This document shows, in pieces, positions 1-10,622 of a stretch of DNA of 64,000 bases; position 1 is the stretch's first letter, and the number at the start of each line of letters is the position of its first letter. Origin of the DNA: Xenoacremonium recifei (lineage: Eukaryota > Ascomycota > Sordariomycetes > Hypocreales > Nectriaceae); the NCBI GenBank assembly GCA_012184525.1, contig WOFQ01000009.1, positions 310,001 through 374,000 of the forward strand, written 5' to 3'. The notes below the pieces were generated by a model, which did not search any database, was not told the DNA's origin, and saw nothing but the letters and a program-made list of their open reading frames with translations. Position numbers and translations under genes: made by a program.

Positions 1-1465
1 TGAAACGGTAGCCAAATATTTTGAAACCGTTCACAGACTGCTTCCAATAGGTAAGAAACCAGAATAACTGCAAAGGACTCTTAACTCCTAATAACGATCG
101 CGACGTGTCACTAGTATCAAAGCGACGGCTCACACAACAAATGAAATCTCCCGACAACGCTTTGAAACCCGACTTTCTCTTGCTTTTGCATTGCATCGAA
201 GTGCTTATGACTCATAAGACGAAAGATGACACAGGCTTCAACCGCATTATATATACCAAGGCAAAGAGATTTTTTACTTTCGTCGAATCCGCAGGAATCA
301 TCTCTTTTCGGCTTCTTCAAGCTGCTTTGCTCATTTGTTTCTACGAGATCTCCCATGGCATATACCCGGCCGCCTTTCTGACAGTCGGCCATTGTGCCAG
401 AATAGGCCATGTTCTGGGAATTCATGACCGTCGAAACGTTTCACAGATGTTCCCAATTACAAGTAAGATCACCAACCCGTCTGATAATCTGCAACAGCTG
501 ATAGATATAGTGTCATGGACCGAGATGGAAGAGCAAAGACGAGCCTGGTGGAGTGTTATTGTGTTGGATCGGTAACATGGCCTCATATTTGTGCGAGTGA
601 AAATAAGAGTTGACGCTCATAGCTTTGTTGCCATTGGTCTCGAAGACCGCCCATTCAGCTGCGAGGATGCTCGTGCGGAGGACTTACTTCCGATGGACGA
701 AGGTCAATGGGAACTTGGAGTAGGTTAACTCTCTCACCTGCTGCGTGCTACTAACATTTTGTAGGAACAAATACCAATCCCATCGCTAGCCATCTCAGGA
801 GATACCACGCGACCTGCGCCTCCCTTTGCTCGAACGTGCCAGGCCGCACACCTACTTTCTCGAGTCCTGTCAAATTTGGCCCCTTCCACTTCGAGACGCC
901 CTTTAGATCAATACGTCGAAGCGCTTCAGTTGTTCCAGGTTCTGACATCTTTTAGAGCAGCCCTGCAAATTGAGGTGGTATCCGAGAACAGCTCAGTCTT
1001 CATGGACTACTCAAGTGCTATGGGGATACTTTTCAGCGCCATCGTCGCTTTGTGCAATAACTATACTTGTGCCGAGCGGGATGATCCTGCGGGAGTGGGA
1101 ATTCCAGAGCAACTGAAGTTACAGGAGACTTGCCTGCAGGGCTTGCACGAAATCGGTGAAGTGATATGGGAATTTGCCTCACATATTAACGGGCTTCTTA
1201 GCAACTCAGAGAGAACAATTCTGGTTAGCCCATTGATGACCGAAGCTCTGTATGAAACTGCGAAACAGTATATGTGGTATATACAGGAAACTGGGAAGGT
1301 GGACCTGGAGCCCAGAGTGCACAGCTTGGTAAACGCTCTTGAACACTTAGGGCAGAGATGGGGAGTCGCCGGTAAGATTTCTACCTCCATCTATCCTATA
1401 TGCAATCGTTACCTAATATAGCGAAAGGCCAATATCTTGCGATACTCGAAACAGAAATATACTAA
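1..1465 (+). CDS. Fungal-specific transcription factor, 5' end cut by window edge
   Basis: C-terminal part of a nuclear zinc-cluster-type regulator (Fungal_trans middle homology region). Predicted exons are 1-50, 115-571, 623-719, 765-1371 and 1422-1465; the frame stays open across all four introns. The first visible residues (AKYFETVHRLLPI) match the usual start of the fungal_trans domain, and the EEQRRAWWSVIVLDR segment near 525-571 is its hallmark motif. The zinc cluster itself would lie upstream of the window and is not seen. The last small exon restores a typical C-terminus (RWGVA-AKGQYLAILETE). The stop codon lies only 6 nt from the stop of the convergent SDR gene, so the two 3' UTRs must overlap. 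The target genes are unknown; the SDR and carbohydrate genes next door are possible candidates. Confidence 0.8.
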
Positions 1466-1471
1466 GCTCAT

Positions 1472-2655
1472 TTAAGATAGCCCCAATAGACCCTTATTTC
1501 GCAGCTCTGTCTCTGTCCAATCCCATAGCCTTTCAGCTAGGGCTTCGTCTCGCGCGTGCACGCTAGGAGTCCCAATCTTCGCATATGGCACAATGTAAGC
1601 CCCCGATTCAGAAGTTTTGAATTCATTGCTTGCAATAGCAAATAAAGAAGACCAAGCCCCTTTTGCCTGGTCGTCAAGGATGCCTAGACAGCGCATCACG
1701 GGGGTTATAGCACGGAGTATGGAAGCCGGGGCCGCTCCTGTTGCCTGTTTGTTTAAGTCGCTATCTTTTGTTAGTAATGGTGATATCATAGGCCTCAGAC
1801 ACGGCATACTTACGTATCTATGTGACCTGGATGGACAGCACTAACTATGATAGTTCCATTGCCAGCGGCCTTGGGACCATATTTCTTGTCTAGTTGCTTT
1901 GCATGGAGAATATTCCCAAGCTTACTTTGACCATATCTGGGTTGATGTTAGCATATCTCCCTCTTTTTAGATACGCGAGAGCGCACCTAACCATTGCAGA
2001 CTCCTTCTCGAGCGCGAGATCTTCAAATCTGATCGCTTCTTTAGGAGGAAACCTCGCGTGTCCGTCGGAAGTGACGTTAACAATTCGTGTAGGCCTGCTT
2101 GGGCAACTGGCGGTTGTGGCCTGAAGAAGAGGAAGCAGATGAAAGGTAAGCAGCCAGTGTGAGAGATAGTTTGTCTAAACAGAGTGTCAGGCCATGATTC
2201 AATATCCTTCTGTAGGAGGCGAGTTCTCTTTACCTGAAATTGAATCTCGTAGCCATCCGTCGTGAGAGCGAAGGGTACCCCCATAACTCCGGCGTTGTTG
2301 ACGAGGCCGTGCAAGGCGCGCTCCTTTTCACGCAGCTCCTTTGCGGCCATGATAACACTCTGAAAGTTGGAAAGGTCGAGTGAGATAAACTCGACTTGGC
2401 ACTCTGGAAGTTCTCGCTTAATTTCCTCGATGACAGCAGTTGCCTTGCTCTGGCTTCTGGCGCCTATGTAGACTTTGGCGCCGTGAGCAGCCAGCCCAAT
2501 CACTGTAGCTTTCCCACTACATACGCAGTCAGCTCAAAAGAAATTGTTTTTTTCGTCTGGGGATCAACGGACATTCCGGCGTTGCCTCCTGTGACGAGAT
2601 AGACCTGCCCGGTCAGGTTTGGCAATGAATCGGGGGAAAAGTTGGAAGAAGGCAT
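1472..2655 (-). CDS. Short-chain dehydrogenase/reductase, retinol dehydrogenase-like
   Basis: NAD(P)-dependent oxidoreductase of the classical SDR family, about 321 aa. Predicted exons on the minus strand are 2655-2573, 2516-2234, 2174-1987, 1936-1814 and 1760-1472. Splicing restores the cofactor motif TGGNAGIG, which is split by intron 1, then NNAG, the NYLSHWLLT helix, and the active-site YGQSK (YxxxK) created across intron 3. The length is normal for the family and all key motifs are present, so the gene looks intact. Fungal members of this WW-oxidoreductase/retinol-dehydrogenase-like group act on diverse lipophilic alcohols and ketones; the substrate cannot be told from sequence. A divergent paralogue lies at 13344-14341. 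Confidence 0.85.
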
Positions 2656-3163
2656 CTTTAGGAGTGCTGGAGGTGGGCTCTGTGGAAAGTGAGAGACTTT
2701 ATCAAACCAAGAGGTAAAAAGTTGTGGTAAGTCACTTTATTTAAGTCATTTTCTCGCCGAGGCCTTGCTTGAGTGAGAGCGAACGAGCGGACAAGACGAC
2801 GTGGCTCCGGCCTCAGGCCCGGGAAAATTGGGTCCAGTCCGCTTCCGGGTCCGCCCGTGTCCGCACGAGGTCCGCATCGTCCGCGAATTCGCTGGTTCTG
2901 ATCCGCTCTGCGATATTAGAGAGAACAAATGAAGATACGTCACGGGTGAAATAGGCTGACGTATTCTATGCATATGGAGAGACCCTGTGTAACTCACCAA
3001 AGTTCCATCTCATGTTGTCCAAGAGTGGAAACAAGTTTCTTGTTACATAGCATTTTCCTATTTCGTCCAAGTTCCAACATCTCACAGTCGTGGTACAAAT
3101 ACAGCCTCTCCTCTCTTCACAACATCCGTGATCGAAAACCTCAGACTCTTCACTACATAGGCC
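2656..3163. other. Divergent intergenic region, SDR / tannase
   Basis: About 500 bp between the start codons of two divergently transcribed genes. It must hold both promoters. The short frames here show no family similarity or splice logic, and I see no strong repeat. Confidence 0.5.
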
Positions 3164-4717
3164 ATGACACTCAAGCTGGTTGCAATTGGCTTGTCGGCTT
3201 TTGTATTGGCCGCTGCGGCCAGTCCAAAGTGCGATCCGTCGACCTTCACCTTTCCCAAAAGCATCATCGGAACGGTTGGTCAATCCATCTCAGCAGATCC
3301 AGTTGAGAACTTCAAATTGAATGACAATTCTACCAATGGAATCTCGTTCTGCAACTTGACAGTCACGTATAGCAGACCAAAAACTGACGTTGTAATCAAC
3401 GTGTACGTTACGCTGCCGCTGTCACAAGATGCCTGGAACGGCCGCTTTATTGGTGTTGGTGGTGGCGGCTTCGCTGTCGGGAACGTGCCTCCAGACGAAA
3501 CAGTTGTTTCCATCTCTGAAGGATATTCCGCTGCAACTACAGACGGCGGCCATGCGCTTGATGACTTCTTCTCTTCTGATTGGGCGCTTCGAAGCCCTGG
3601 TAACCTCAACTGGGAAGCCGTTGTCGACTACTCCTACCGGGCTGCGCATGACATGGCCATCATTGGCAAAGCTATGTCTGAGCAGTACTTTGGTAGGCCT
3701 CCGGAGTTTTCGTACTTTATTGGATGCTCCAACGGCGGTCGACAAGGGTTAGCAGCTGCGCAGCGATTTCCGGAAGATTGGAACGGCGTGTTAGCTTCTT
3801 GTCCCGCTATCCAGACTGCTCGACTTATTGTCGGAGACTATTGGCCACAGCTTGTCATGCGTCAGCTCGGCGAGTATCCTTTTCCTTGCGAGCTAGATGC
3901 CCTCAATCAGGAGGCGGTCAAAGCCTGCGAGGCTGTCGCTCAGCGAACAGGAAAAGTGCATGACGATCCCGATTCCTGCAAGTTCGATGCGATGCAACTG
4001 GTTGGTACAGAAATCGATTGCAACGGGAAGAGAAGACCGCTCAGCAAGGCTGCTGCAGTGGTAGCAAATGCCTTCTGGAAAGGCGCTGAGAATGAGCAGG
4101 GTGAAATGACGGGCCTAGGTCATCCCATTGGCACAACAATGACTGGAGACGTAGCCGTCGCTAACATTATCTGCGATAATGAAGATGAAGGAGGGTCTTC
4201 TTGTAGAGGGAACCCTCTCCTACTCAGTGACGCTTTCATACGGTACTGGGTTACAAAGGACCCGGACTTCAACCAAGACACTCTCGATCACGGCGAATTT
4301 GACAAGATTATGCACGATGCCGTGACGGAATTCGATGGTATTGTCTCCGCCAATCGAGAAGACCTTTCACGCTTCAAGCACATGAGTCATAAAATGTTGG
4401 TCTGGCATACCATCGGGGATCAGACCGTGTCTGTGCGGTATATGCGAGACTATTATGACCGTGTTCTTCAACTCGACGAGGGAACAAGGGATTTCTTTCG
4501 ATATTTTGAAGTACCTGGCGGATTGCATTGCTATCCATTTGAAGGTCCTGAACTCAACCGCGGCTCTCTGGCCAGCTTGAGAAAATGGGTTGAGGAGGGC
4601 ATCGTCCCAGATGCCATCCCCAGCCTGAGCGGCCCTCTTCCCGACTATGGATCGACAGCGAGGAAGGAACAAGAACCTATTAGCATAAATGCTCATGAAA
4701 TAAGGGATGAGCTATGA
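3164..4717 (+). CDS. Secreted tannase/feruloyl esterase family protein
   Basis: Serine esterase of the tannase/feruloyl esterase family (PF07519), single exon, 517 aa. Residues 1-19 are a typical signal peptide (hydrophobic core ending AAAASP), so the enzyme is probably secreted. The nucleophile sits in GCSNGGRQG with Cys188-Ser189. Asp419 (IGDQTVS) and His455-Cys456 (GGLHCYP) complete the CS-D-HC arrangement, in which the two cysteines form a disulfide that holds the Ser and His together. Such enzymes release ferulate, gallate or similar acids from plant cell-wall esters. The neighbouring ThuA and GH88 genes fit a role in trimming decorated plant polysaccharide. Family sequence does not separate feruloyl esterase from tannase activity. 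Confidence 0.92.
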   Translation: MTLKLVAIGLSAFVLAAAASPKCDPSTFTFPKSIIGTVGQSISADPVENFKLNDNSTNGISFCNLTVTYSRPKTDVVINVYVTLPLSQDAWNGRFIGVGGGGFAVGNVPPDETVVSISEGYSAATTDGGHALDDFFSSDWALRSPGNLNWEAVVDYSYRAAHDMAIIGKAMSEQYFGRPPEFSYFIGCSNGGRQGLAAAQRFPEDWNGVLASCPAIQTARLIVGDYWPQLVMRQLGEYPFPCELDALNQEAVKACEAVAQRTGKVHDDPDSCKFDAMQLVGTEIDCNGKRRPLSKAAAVVANAFWKGAENEQGEMTGLGHPIGTTMTGDVAVANIICDNEDEGGSSCRGNPLLLSDAFIRYWVTKDPDFNQDTLDHGEFDKIMHDAVTEFDGIVSANREDLSRFKHMSHKMLVWHTIGDQTVSVRYMRDYYDRVLQLDEGTRDFFRYFEVPGGLHCYPFEGPELNRGSLASLRKWVEEGIVPDAIPSLSGPLPDYGSTARKEQEPISINAHEIRDEL

Positions 4718-4816
4718 TTAAGGCTTCTCAGATACAAAGGAAACATATTCAGAGCAGAATCAACATCGTGTTCTTGTCGGTATCAAACCACTACAAGGCT
4801 ACCTTAACATCCAACT

Positions 4817-5551
4817 TTACTTGTCCTCTTTAGCAGCCCAGATGATACTCCGTTGTAAGATGTCGAGAAACCACGCGTCTTGATATGCTTCATCAAAATG
4901 ACCTAGAGCCGTATAGAAGACCCTCCCCTTCTTCATCTCATGACACCACGATAAGGGTTGGTCGGCCCATTTCGCACCCTCGTAGGTTGATCCGTCGACA
5001 GAGAGGAGGATACGCCGCCCTTCAACGTTCCGAGGATGAGATTTGAAGTTGTAAAACTCGTCAAACCAAAGGAATGAGTCCGGAGATTTGGCTGTCAACG
5101 AAGGTGGCGGTGCTGAAGACGGAGCCGAGTCTACAGTTGGGAGAGAAGTTGAGCGTGAGATATAATGACTGTCATCCTCGAGAATAATTCTCCCCCACTG
5201 TGCTATTGGATGACCATCGAAGACCTCACCAAGAATAGCACTATACTGCTTGTTATACGCCATCCCAGAAGTCGCAGCATGGATACCAACAACACCTAGA
5301 CCCTTCTCAATAGAGGTTCCCAATGCATCTACTTCAGCCGATGTAAGATACTCGCCCGTATTGTGGGCAAGGACAACAACATCGTAATCCGAGAGCGAGA
5401 GAAGCTCCGCTGAGTCCTCCGTCACATGTACACTGAACTGAAAGGACCGAATGGCGGAGACCAATGCCGGGACGCAATCGTGGCGGAATCCTCGGGTTTT
5501 GGTGAGGAGCAGCACCTTTATCGGGATGGTTGTGGGAGTTGCCATTTGCAA
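4817..5551 (-). CDS. ThuA-like domain protein
   Basis: Single-exon 244-aa protein with a class-I glutamine-amidotransferase-like ThuA fold (PF06283). Evidence is the N-terminal IKVLLLTKTRGFRHD strand, the YDVVVLAHNTGEYL segment, GLGVVGIHAATSG and the C-terminal KGRVFYTALGHFDEAY motif, all usual in this family. ThuA proteins are linked to disaccharide and sugar-acid catabolism in bacteria; the reaction in fungi is not settled. There is no signal peptide, so it is likely cytosolic. It is convergent with the tannase (99 nt between stops) and divergent from the GH88 gene, which supports a shared carbohydrate context. Confidence 0.85.
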   Translation of the reverse strand: MQMATPTTIPIKVLLLTKTRGFRHDCVPALVSAIRSFQFSVHVTEDSAELLSLSDYDVVVLAHNTGEYLTSAEVDALGTSIEKGLGVVGIHAATSGMAYNKQYSAILGEVFDGHPIAQWGRIILEDDSHYISRSTSLPTVDSAPSSAPPPSLTAKSPDSFLWFDEFYNFKSHPRNVEGRRILLSVDGSTYEGAKWADQPLSWCHEMKKGRVFYTALGHFDEAYQDAWFLDILQRSIIWAAKEDK

Positions 5552-5934
5552 GCTGGTGTGCTAGACCAATTGTCGTGGCAATCTGGCGGTTGGCGACCCG
5601 GACAGTCAGCTACGGAGCAGTCCGACAGCGGGAATTGCGCTCCGGCCGGTCCAGCTGACACGTCTGGGAAAATGGAGTAGAGAAGAAAGCAGAAGGGATC
5701 GTGTTCAGCACCAGGGCTCTGCTATCCCCGGTTGATCCGCCCGGCGACAGCCCCGGGAGATTCCCCGGCTTCCGTTGTGCGGCGTCCTGGCTGAAGACTG
5801 CTGGCGGATACGAGGCCCGATAAGCCAGCATCCAAACATCATTTAAGCCGTGGAATGCTTTAATTGATCGTCTCCCTAGAGCTGAGCCGTGTTGGCCGGA
5901 AGTATTTTCGAATTGTGCGCGGAACTCTGAGAAA
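5552..5934. other. Divergent intergenic region, ThuA / GH88
   Basis: About 380 bp between the ThuA start codon and the predicted GH88 start. It presumably carries both promoters. If the true GH88 start is further upstream this stretch would be shorter. No clear TATA box or repeat stands out. Confidence 0.4.
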
Positions 5935-7638
5935 ATGAAGAGAACGAGTACCGTGCAGCTGGAGGACCGGCTCGAGCCCCCAGCCAAAGCGGTAAAATTA
6001 CAGGTAAAAGCCAGCACCCAAGGGCCTAGATCTTACAGCAATTGACTTCTCCTAGCCCGCTGGAAAACTTCCGAATGGCCATCCCACGAATCATATTTCA
6101 GGCGCCAGAAGCGAAGACCTCAGAACCATCATTACCAGTCTTCCGCACCTAAACCTTCTGTATTCATCGGCAACGACAACAAAAATTTGGGGAGTTGCGC
6201 AGCGCCATCTGAATGCGGTGAGTAATTCTAGATGGACCTTTTTTGCCTGCGCCCAACTCTAATGTCTACATCTGCAGGCAGAGCCCCCCTTACTGTACCC
6301 TGAATACACAAAGCCGGGAAGCACCGATTACGTTTATAGGGATCTCGAGTTCTGGACATCAGGCTTCTTCCCTGGTTCACTTCATCTTTTGCAGCAGCGT
6401 CAAAAGAAGTACCAACACGTCCTGGGACATTTGACACAGAACGAGACCGGGTTTATCCCCCATCGCTCTCAGCTCGAGTGCGTGCACTTCCTACCTTAGG
6501 CTAATGCAAGAATGGCTTATTGACCGATATTATGTAGGTATGCATGCACTTGGTGGACAGAGAACTTGCATCGTAATGCATCCTTGACGGGAACTCACGA
6601 TCTTGGATTTATGATATGTCCTTGGGCGAAATTACAATGGGAACTAAACCATGATTCTCGGGCGTTCGAAACCTTGATGACGGCTGCAGAAGGGCTTGCC
6701 AGTCGATTCGACGAGAAGATCGGGTGCATTCGCTCGTGGGACAAATGCCAAACGAAGTCCTACTCTTTCCTAGATCCTTCTACGGACTTTTTGGTAATCA
6801 TTGTGGGTTAAAAACATCCATATTGATGAGCCAATCGCTAAAAATTAACGTGTAGGATAATATGATGAATCTCGATCTCCTTTTCTGGGCAGCTGCCAAC
6901 AGCTCTGAGCCGTCCCGAGCCGAAACATTCTACAAGATCGCCGTCAAACACGCCCAAACCACTCGAAAGCACCACGTTCGTAAAGACTCCTCGACAGCCC
7001 ACGTTATAGTCTTTGATCCGGCTTCGGGGTCTCAAAAGTCGGCTCTTACAAACCAAGGTTACAGCCACACTTCGTGCTGGTCCCGAGGGCAAGCTTGGGC
7101 AATCGCTGGGTTTGCAGAGTCTTACAAATGGAGCGGAGAAGAGTCATTTCTTCAGACCTCGCGTGACTGCGCGGATTACTTCATCCGTCGGTTACCTGAG
7201 AGCTCCGTTCCTCCGTGGGACTTCGACGCTCCGAACAGCGATGCTCAACCGCGAGATACTAGTGCTGCTCTAGTTGCTGCGTATGGCATGCTTTTGATCC
7301 ACGAGGCTTTATCGACAAGGAATGAGCAGTCGCACTACCTCGAGCAGGCCCTTCGCATTGTCGACGCAGTTTGTGCAAGGCATATGAACGAGAAAGACAT
7401 CGTAACTACTAAATCACAAGCTTTAGAGACAGTTGAGAACGGCAACGTTCCAGCTTCTGCTGAAGATGTCCAGATAAACGTGAGGAACGGCGACACGATT
7501 GTCAATGGCGCAACTATCAACAACTACGAGTTTGCCCCTAGGCGATGGGCTAACCATGGACTTGTCTACGCCGATTATTACTTCCTCCTGGTTGGTAATA
7601 AGTTGCTGGAAATGGGCATCGCAAGGCTTTTCTTTTAG
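5935..7638 (+). CDS. Glycoside hydrolase family 88 (unsaturated glucuronyl hydrolase)
   Basis: Hydrolase of the alpha/alpha-barrel GH88 family, which removes 4,5-unsaturated uronic acids from oligosaccharides left by polysaccharide lyases. Predicted exons are 5935-6003, 6056-6217, 6278-6477, 6538-6802 and 6856-7638 (about 492 aa). Splicing yields the family blocks KIWGVAQ, RDLEFWTSGFFPGSL, TWWTENLHRNASLTGTHDLGFM, SRFDEKIGCIRSWD, FLVIIDNMMNLDLLFWAA, GYSHTSCWSRGQAWAIAGFAE and PRDTSAALVAAYGMLL. The aspartates in this set include the likely acid catalyst. The C-terminal ORFAPRRWANHGLVYADYYFL-like end is also typical. The first two exons are the least certain, because the N-terminus of this family is variable. 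No signal peptide is evident, so action on imported unsaturated disaccharides is likely, perhaps brought in by the nearby MFS carrier. Confidence 0.82.
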
Positions 7639-7752
7639 TTTTGGCGCCAATGTGCATACAAGATGATAGACCTGGAGTTCGGACAACGAGCAGTTCTTTT
7701 CTCCTTGATATATACTTGAACATGATATTTACTTCGAGAACACAAAAGATAA

Positions 7753-10204
7753 CTATTCCTGCGTGCCAGATTGACTAAACATGCTTACTCTTTGATCTGG
7801 AAGAAAGGTTTGGTTCAAGAATGAGTACAGTTCACCACCATCGTAAGGCGCCATAGGAAATGCATTTTCTGCTCCTGGTGAAATGTCTTGTCCACCATTC
7901 AGAGAAGGCGAGCCTGGTTGTGGGAGGTATTCGTTGGATTGGGCTTGAAAAGACATTGGAAGAGGCGGGAACGCCAACGAAATACGGTCGTATGGCCCTT
8001 CTTGTGCCTCCAAGGAGCTATCCAGCATGGAGAGCATCGCGCCTGACGGATACTCTGACTGGAAAGTTCCAAGGTTGATTTGACTTCCCGAGCCTTCATC
8101 TGGTCTGGACAGACTGACTGCGTTGTTCTTCTCCGAGAAGGCCGGTTCACGAATGTCGACAGGGTTTGCGCCATCCTGCCGTGCCCGCACCAGGCGGGCG
8201 GCGAATTTGGATGCAAGGTTGGGGGTAAAGGCCACATGCTTGCCGTTCCAGCGGTTGGCCAAATCATTGAGGCTTCCAACAATGGAATCAAAAGCAGCAG
8301 ACAGAGGCGCTTTGTAGTAGGCGGCATGAGCCAATAGGCATCTACCGCATACGAAGAGACAAAAAGAGAACTGGGGGCTAGTCACAATCCGGTTTTTCTG
8401 AAGGAATCGCGCTGCTATGGTAGAGACCTCAACTGCAGCTGCATGGCAGGTCTCTGCGCTAGACGCTGAGGGAAGTTTGACGGGAATTGTCGACCACTCC
8501 GGAGAGGGGTACGCAATGCCTTGATGAAGGAGGACAACAGAAGCGTTGTGTGTAATATGTGCGAGGGTGAGATTTTGATCCATGTTTCCATCCGCGGTGA
8601 CCACGCAGGCTTCACGCCATTGCTCGGGTAAGAAAACCTTCCACTGCACCAGGCGAAGATCGAGTTGTTTGAAACGAGTGAACCACCTTTGAACGTCTCG
8701 CATCTTCTTAACGTCGACTTCGTGCTGCAGAAAGAACGATGTGACAAGGCTTAGACTCTCAGTCGCCTCTATGCAGAAAGCGAAGCCTCCAATTAAGGAC
8801 TGGCCTTCGTCTTCGGTCGATCTGCCTGTTGGAAGGGCATCGTTCTCGCGGTTGTAGGTTTGCACGCCGACGCCAAAATACGGCGTCGACGCTTCTGGAC
8901 ACTCGTCTCCTTGCCAAATTGCGCCCTCGAAAGGCAACCGCCTGGCGACGTCGGCGTTTGTCAGGGATAAGTTCCAGCCTGTCGTGATGCTGCAAAAGCG
9001 GTCCAAGAGAAAGACATTCCAGAAGACTCGTCGCCGCTCCTCAACTTCTCGCCAGCTTTTAGCTATGGGCAAGAACGCCATTCGTTTGATCAGAACATTG
9101 GAAGAAGCAGAGTGCTGGCTAAGTTCATCGTCTTCCGTGCTCAAGCCAAGTTGTTCGACAGTCCGAGTCATGCTGTTCACAATGGACCACGACGAGGGCC
9201 CTTTCCCACTCCCTATAGTATCGAACGCGCAAATGATCAGTGCTTGGAGGTTCTCGACCGAGAAAGACTCCATACTCTCCAAGATCACCGTCTGTCGGCA
9301 CCTGGTTGCATACCAAGGTCGCAGGTCTGGGTTCTTCTCGAGGCGTGGGTCATCGGAGAATCTGATGGTGACAGAAACAATGGCGTTGAGAATCGTGGTA
9401 ATGCGCCGTCTTTCCGTCGCATTCGCAAGACTTGCTCGGAACTTACGAAAGTGCAACATCGGAATCCAGGGATGTATTTCGCGAAAATAAATGTCGACAA
9501 GGGAATCGACAAGGTCGTCTGGAGGCAGCTCGGGGGCATCTTGCATCCCTGGCCGAAACGGTGCTGGATGAAGCGAGATGCCGCTGGCTGGCGATTCCGT
9601 GAAGCTCTGGCTGTTTTGAGCCATCGCCGCGCGGTCTGCCTGTGCGAATGGCGCAAGGCGCATCAGCGTGTCTTTGATCTCTTGTGATTGATGACCGATG
9701 GACGAAGATTGCTGATGTGACCCGGGCGAATACCCAGAATCGCGGTCTGGTGGGCGGTTCACGCAGTTCCAGATTTGCTGCCACATGACGCTTTGGCCGA
9801 GGAACATGTTCTCGAGCGTTGCTGGACACAAATGTCAATGTCGATTGGTAAGATTGTGCGCTGGCGACATACCTAGCCTCTGGCTGAGATTCTCAATCGC
9901 GCCGGTCCGGACCCCGGGTTTGGTCCTGTCGGTACTGTCATAAACGCAGTCCATATCTTTGCTGATGATCAGTCAACCGTTCGCGTTGCTAGAATGTACT
10001 CTACCCACCCAGCCTGGAGCAATTGGAACATGGTTGGTCTCTGGAGCACTTGGTCTTCTTCCTGCGACAAGCGTAGCAAGACGGGCCAAGAGCCTCGTCC
10101 TTGGTGCTCACTCTGCGTTTCTTCGCAGGCGGTTCGTCCGAGTGAGACGTCTCGTGGGCGGCCTGAGAGCCCTCGTCGTCGATATCCTCAGAAGGGGTTT
10201 TCAT
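7753..10204 (-). CDS. Zn2Cys6 transcription factor
   Basis: Nuclear regulator of about 782 aa. Predicted minus-strand exons are 10204-10009, 9956-9873 and 9821-7753. Exon 1 encodes a basic stretch (PPAKKRR) and the zinc cluster CYACRRKKTKCSRDQPCSNC; the sixth cysteine comes from exon 2 (LDMDCVYD), followed by the conserved KPGVRTGAIENLSQRL linker. A fungal_trans domain spans roughly the middle (DDLVDSLVDIYFREIHPWIPMLH, then EVEERRRVFWNVFLLDRF). It is convergent with GH88 (114 nt between stops) and head to head with the MFS gene across a 418-bp promoter. It is therefore the best candidate local regulator of the carbohydrate/ester module. All motifs are intact. Confidence 0.92.
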
Positions 10205-10622
10205 GGTGAATTGCTCTTCCTGGGGTCGCGAATGTTTGGGGGGACTGATGGAAGCTCTCCAGACATCGCAACTTTTTCGAGGTCATGCTTGCGGGCAGCT
10301 CAGAAATCAGGATTCCGAAGATCGCTGCTTTCTTCCCCCACAATTTCAGGTTCGCGTCCCATGGGGTCAGGGGAGAATGGGGTGATGGGGGAGAGGCCAA
10401 TTAGTTTGGCGCCCCAATCATGCCCTCGTGGTCATGGGTTGTTTCTCCGCCCCGGCCTCCGGCGCATCTCCCGGGCTTCCCTCCGGAGACAGGACAACCT
10501 CCTCAGATGAGTTGCCGAGGGGCCTGGATTTCTGCAAATGACCCCGCGGGGTTCCTTGACGGTCACCTCCGAGCTCCCGAAGGTATAAAGACGTTTCGAG
10601 GCTTCTTTCCGTTGGAGAGTCA
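10205..10622. promoter_or_regulatory. Divergent promoter, Zn2Cys6 regulator / MFS
   Basis: 418 bp, GC-rich, shared by the regulator (minus) and the carrier (plus). It contains the 8-bp palindrome CTCCGGAG at 10481-10488, a plausible zinc-cluster half-site pair (CGG/CCG), and a TATAAA at 10584-10589. Function is inferred from arrangement only. Confidence 0.45.
10584..10589 (+). promoter_or_regulatory. TATA box of the MFS gene
   Basis: TATAAA lies 34 nt upstream of the first in-frame ATG (10623) and about 110 nt upstream of a second in-frame ATG (10701). A TATA box so near the first ATG would leave almost no leader, which favours the second ATG. Confidence 0.5.

Noticed and set aside
1967..2233. 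Continuous minus-strand frame running past the conserved SDR region
   Set aside because: The run after residue EIQFQ does not fit the family; excising a 59-nt intron gives NYLSHWLLT and a normal SDR, so the read-through is a shadow.
9112..9687. 191-aa plus-strand frame
   Set aside because: It lies wholly inside the minus-strand Zn2Cys6 gene and has no domain features.
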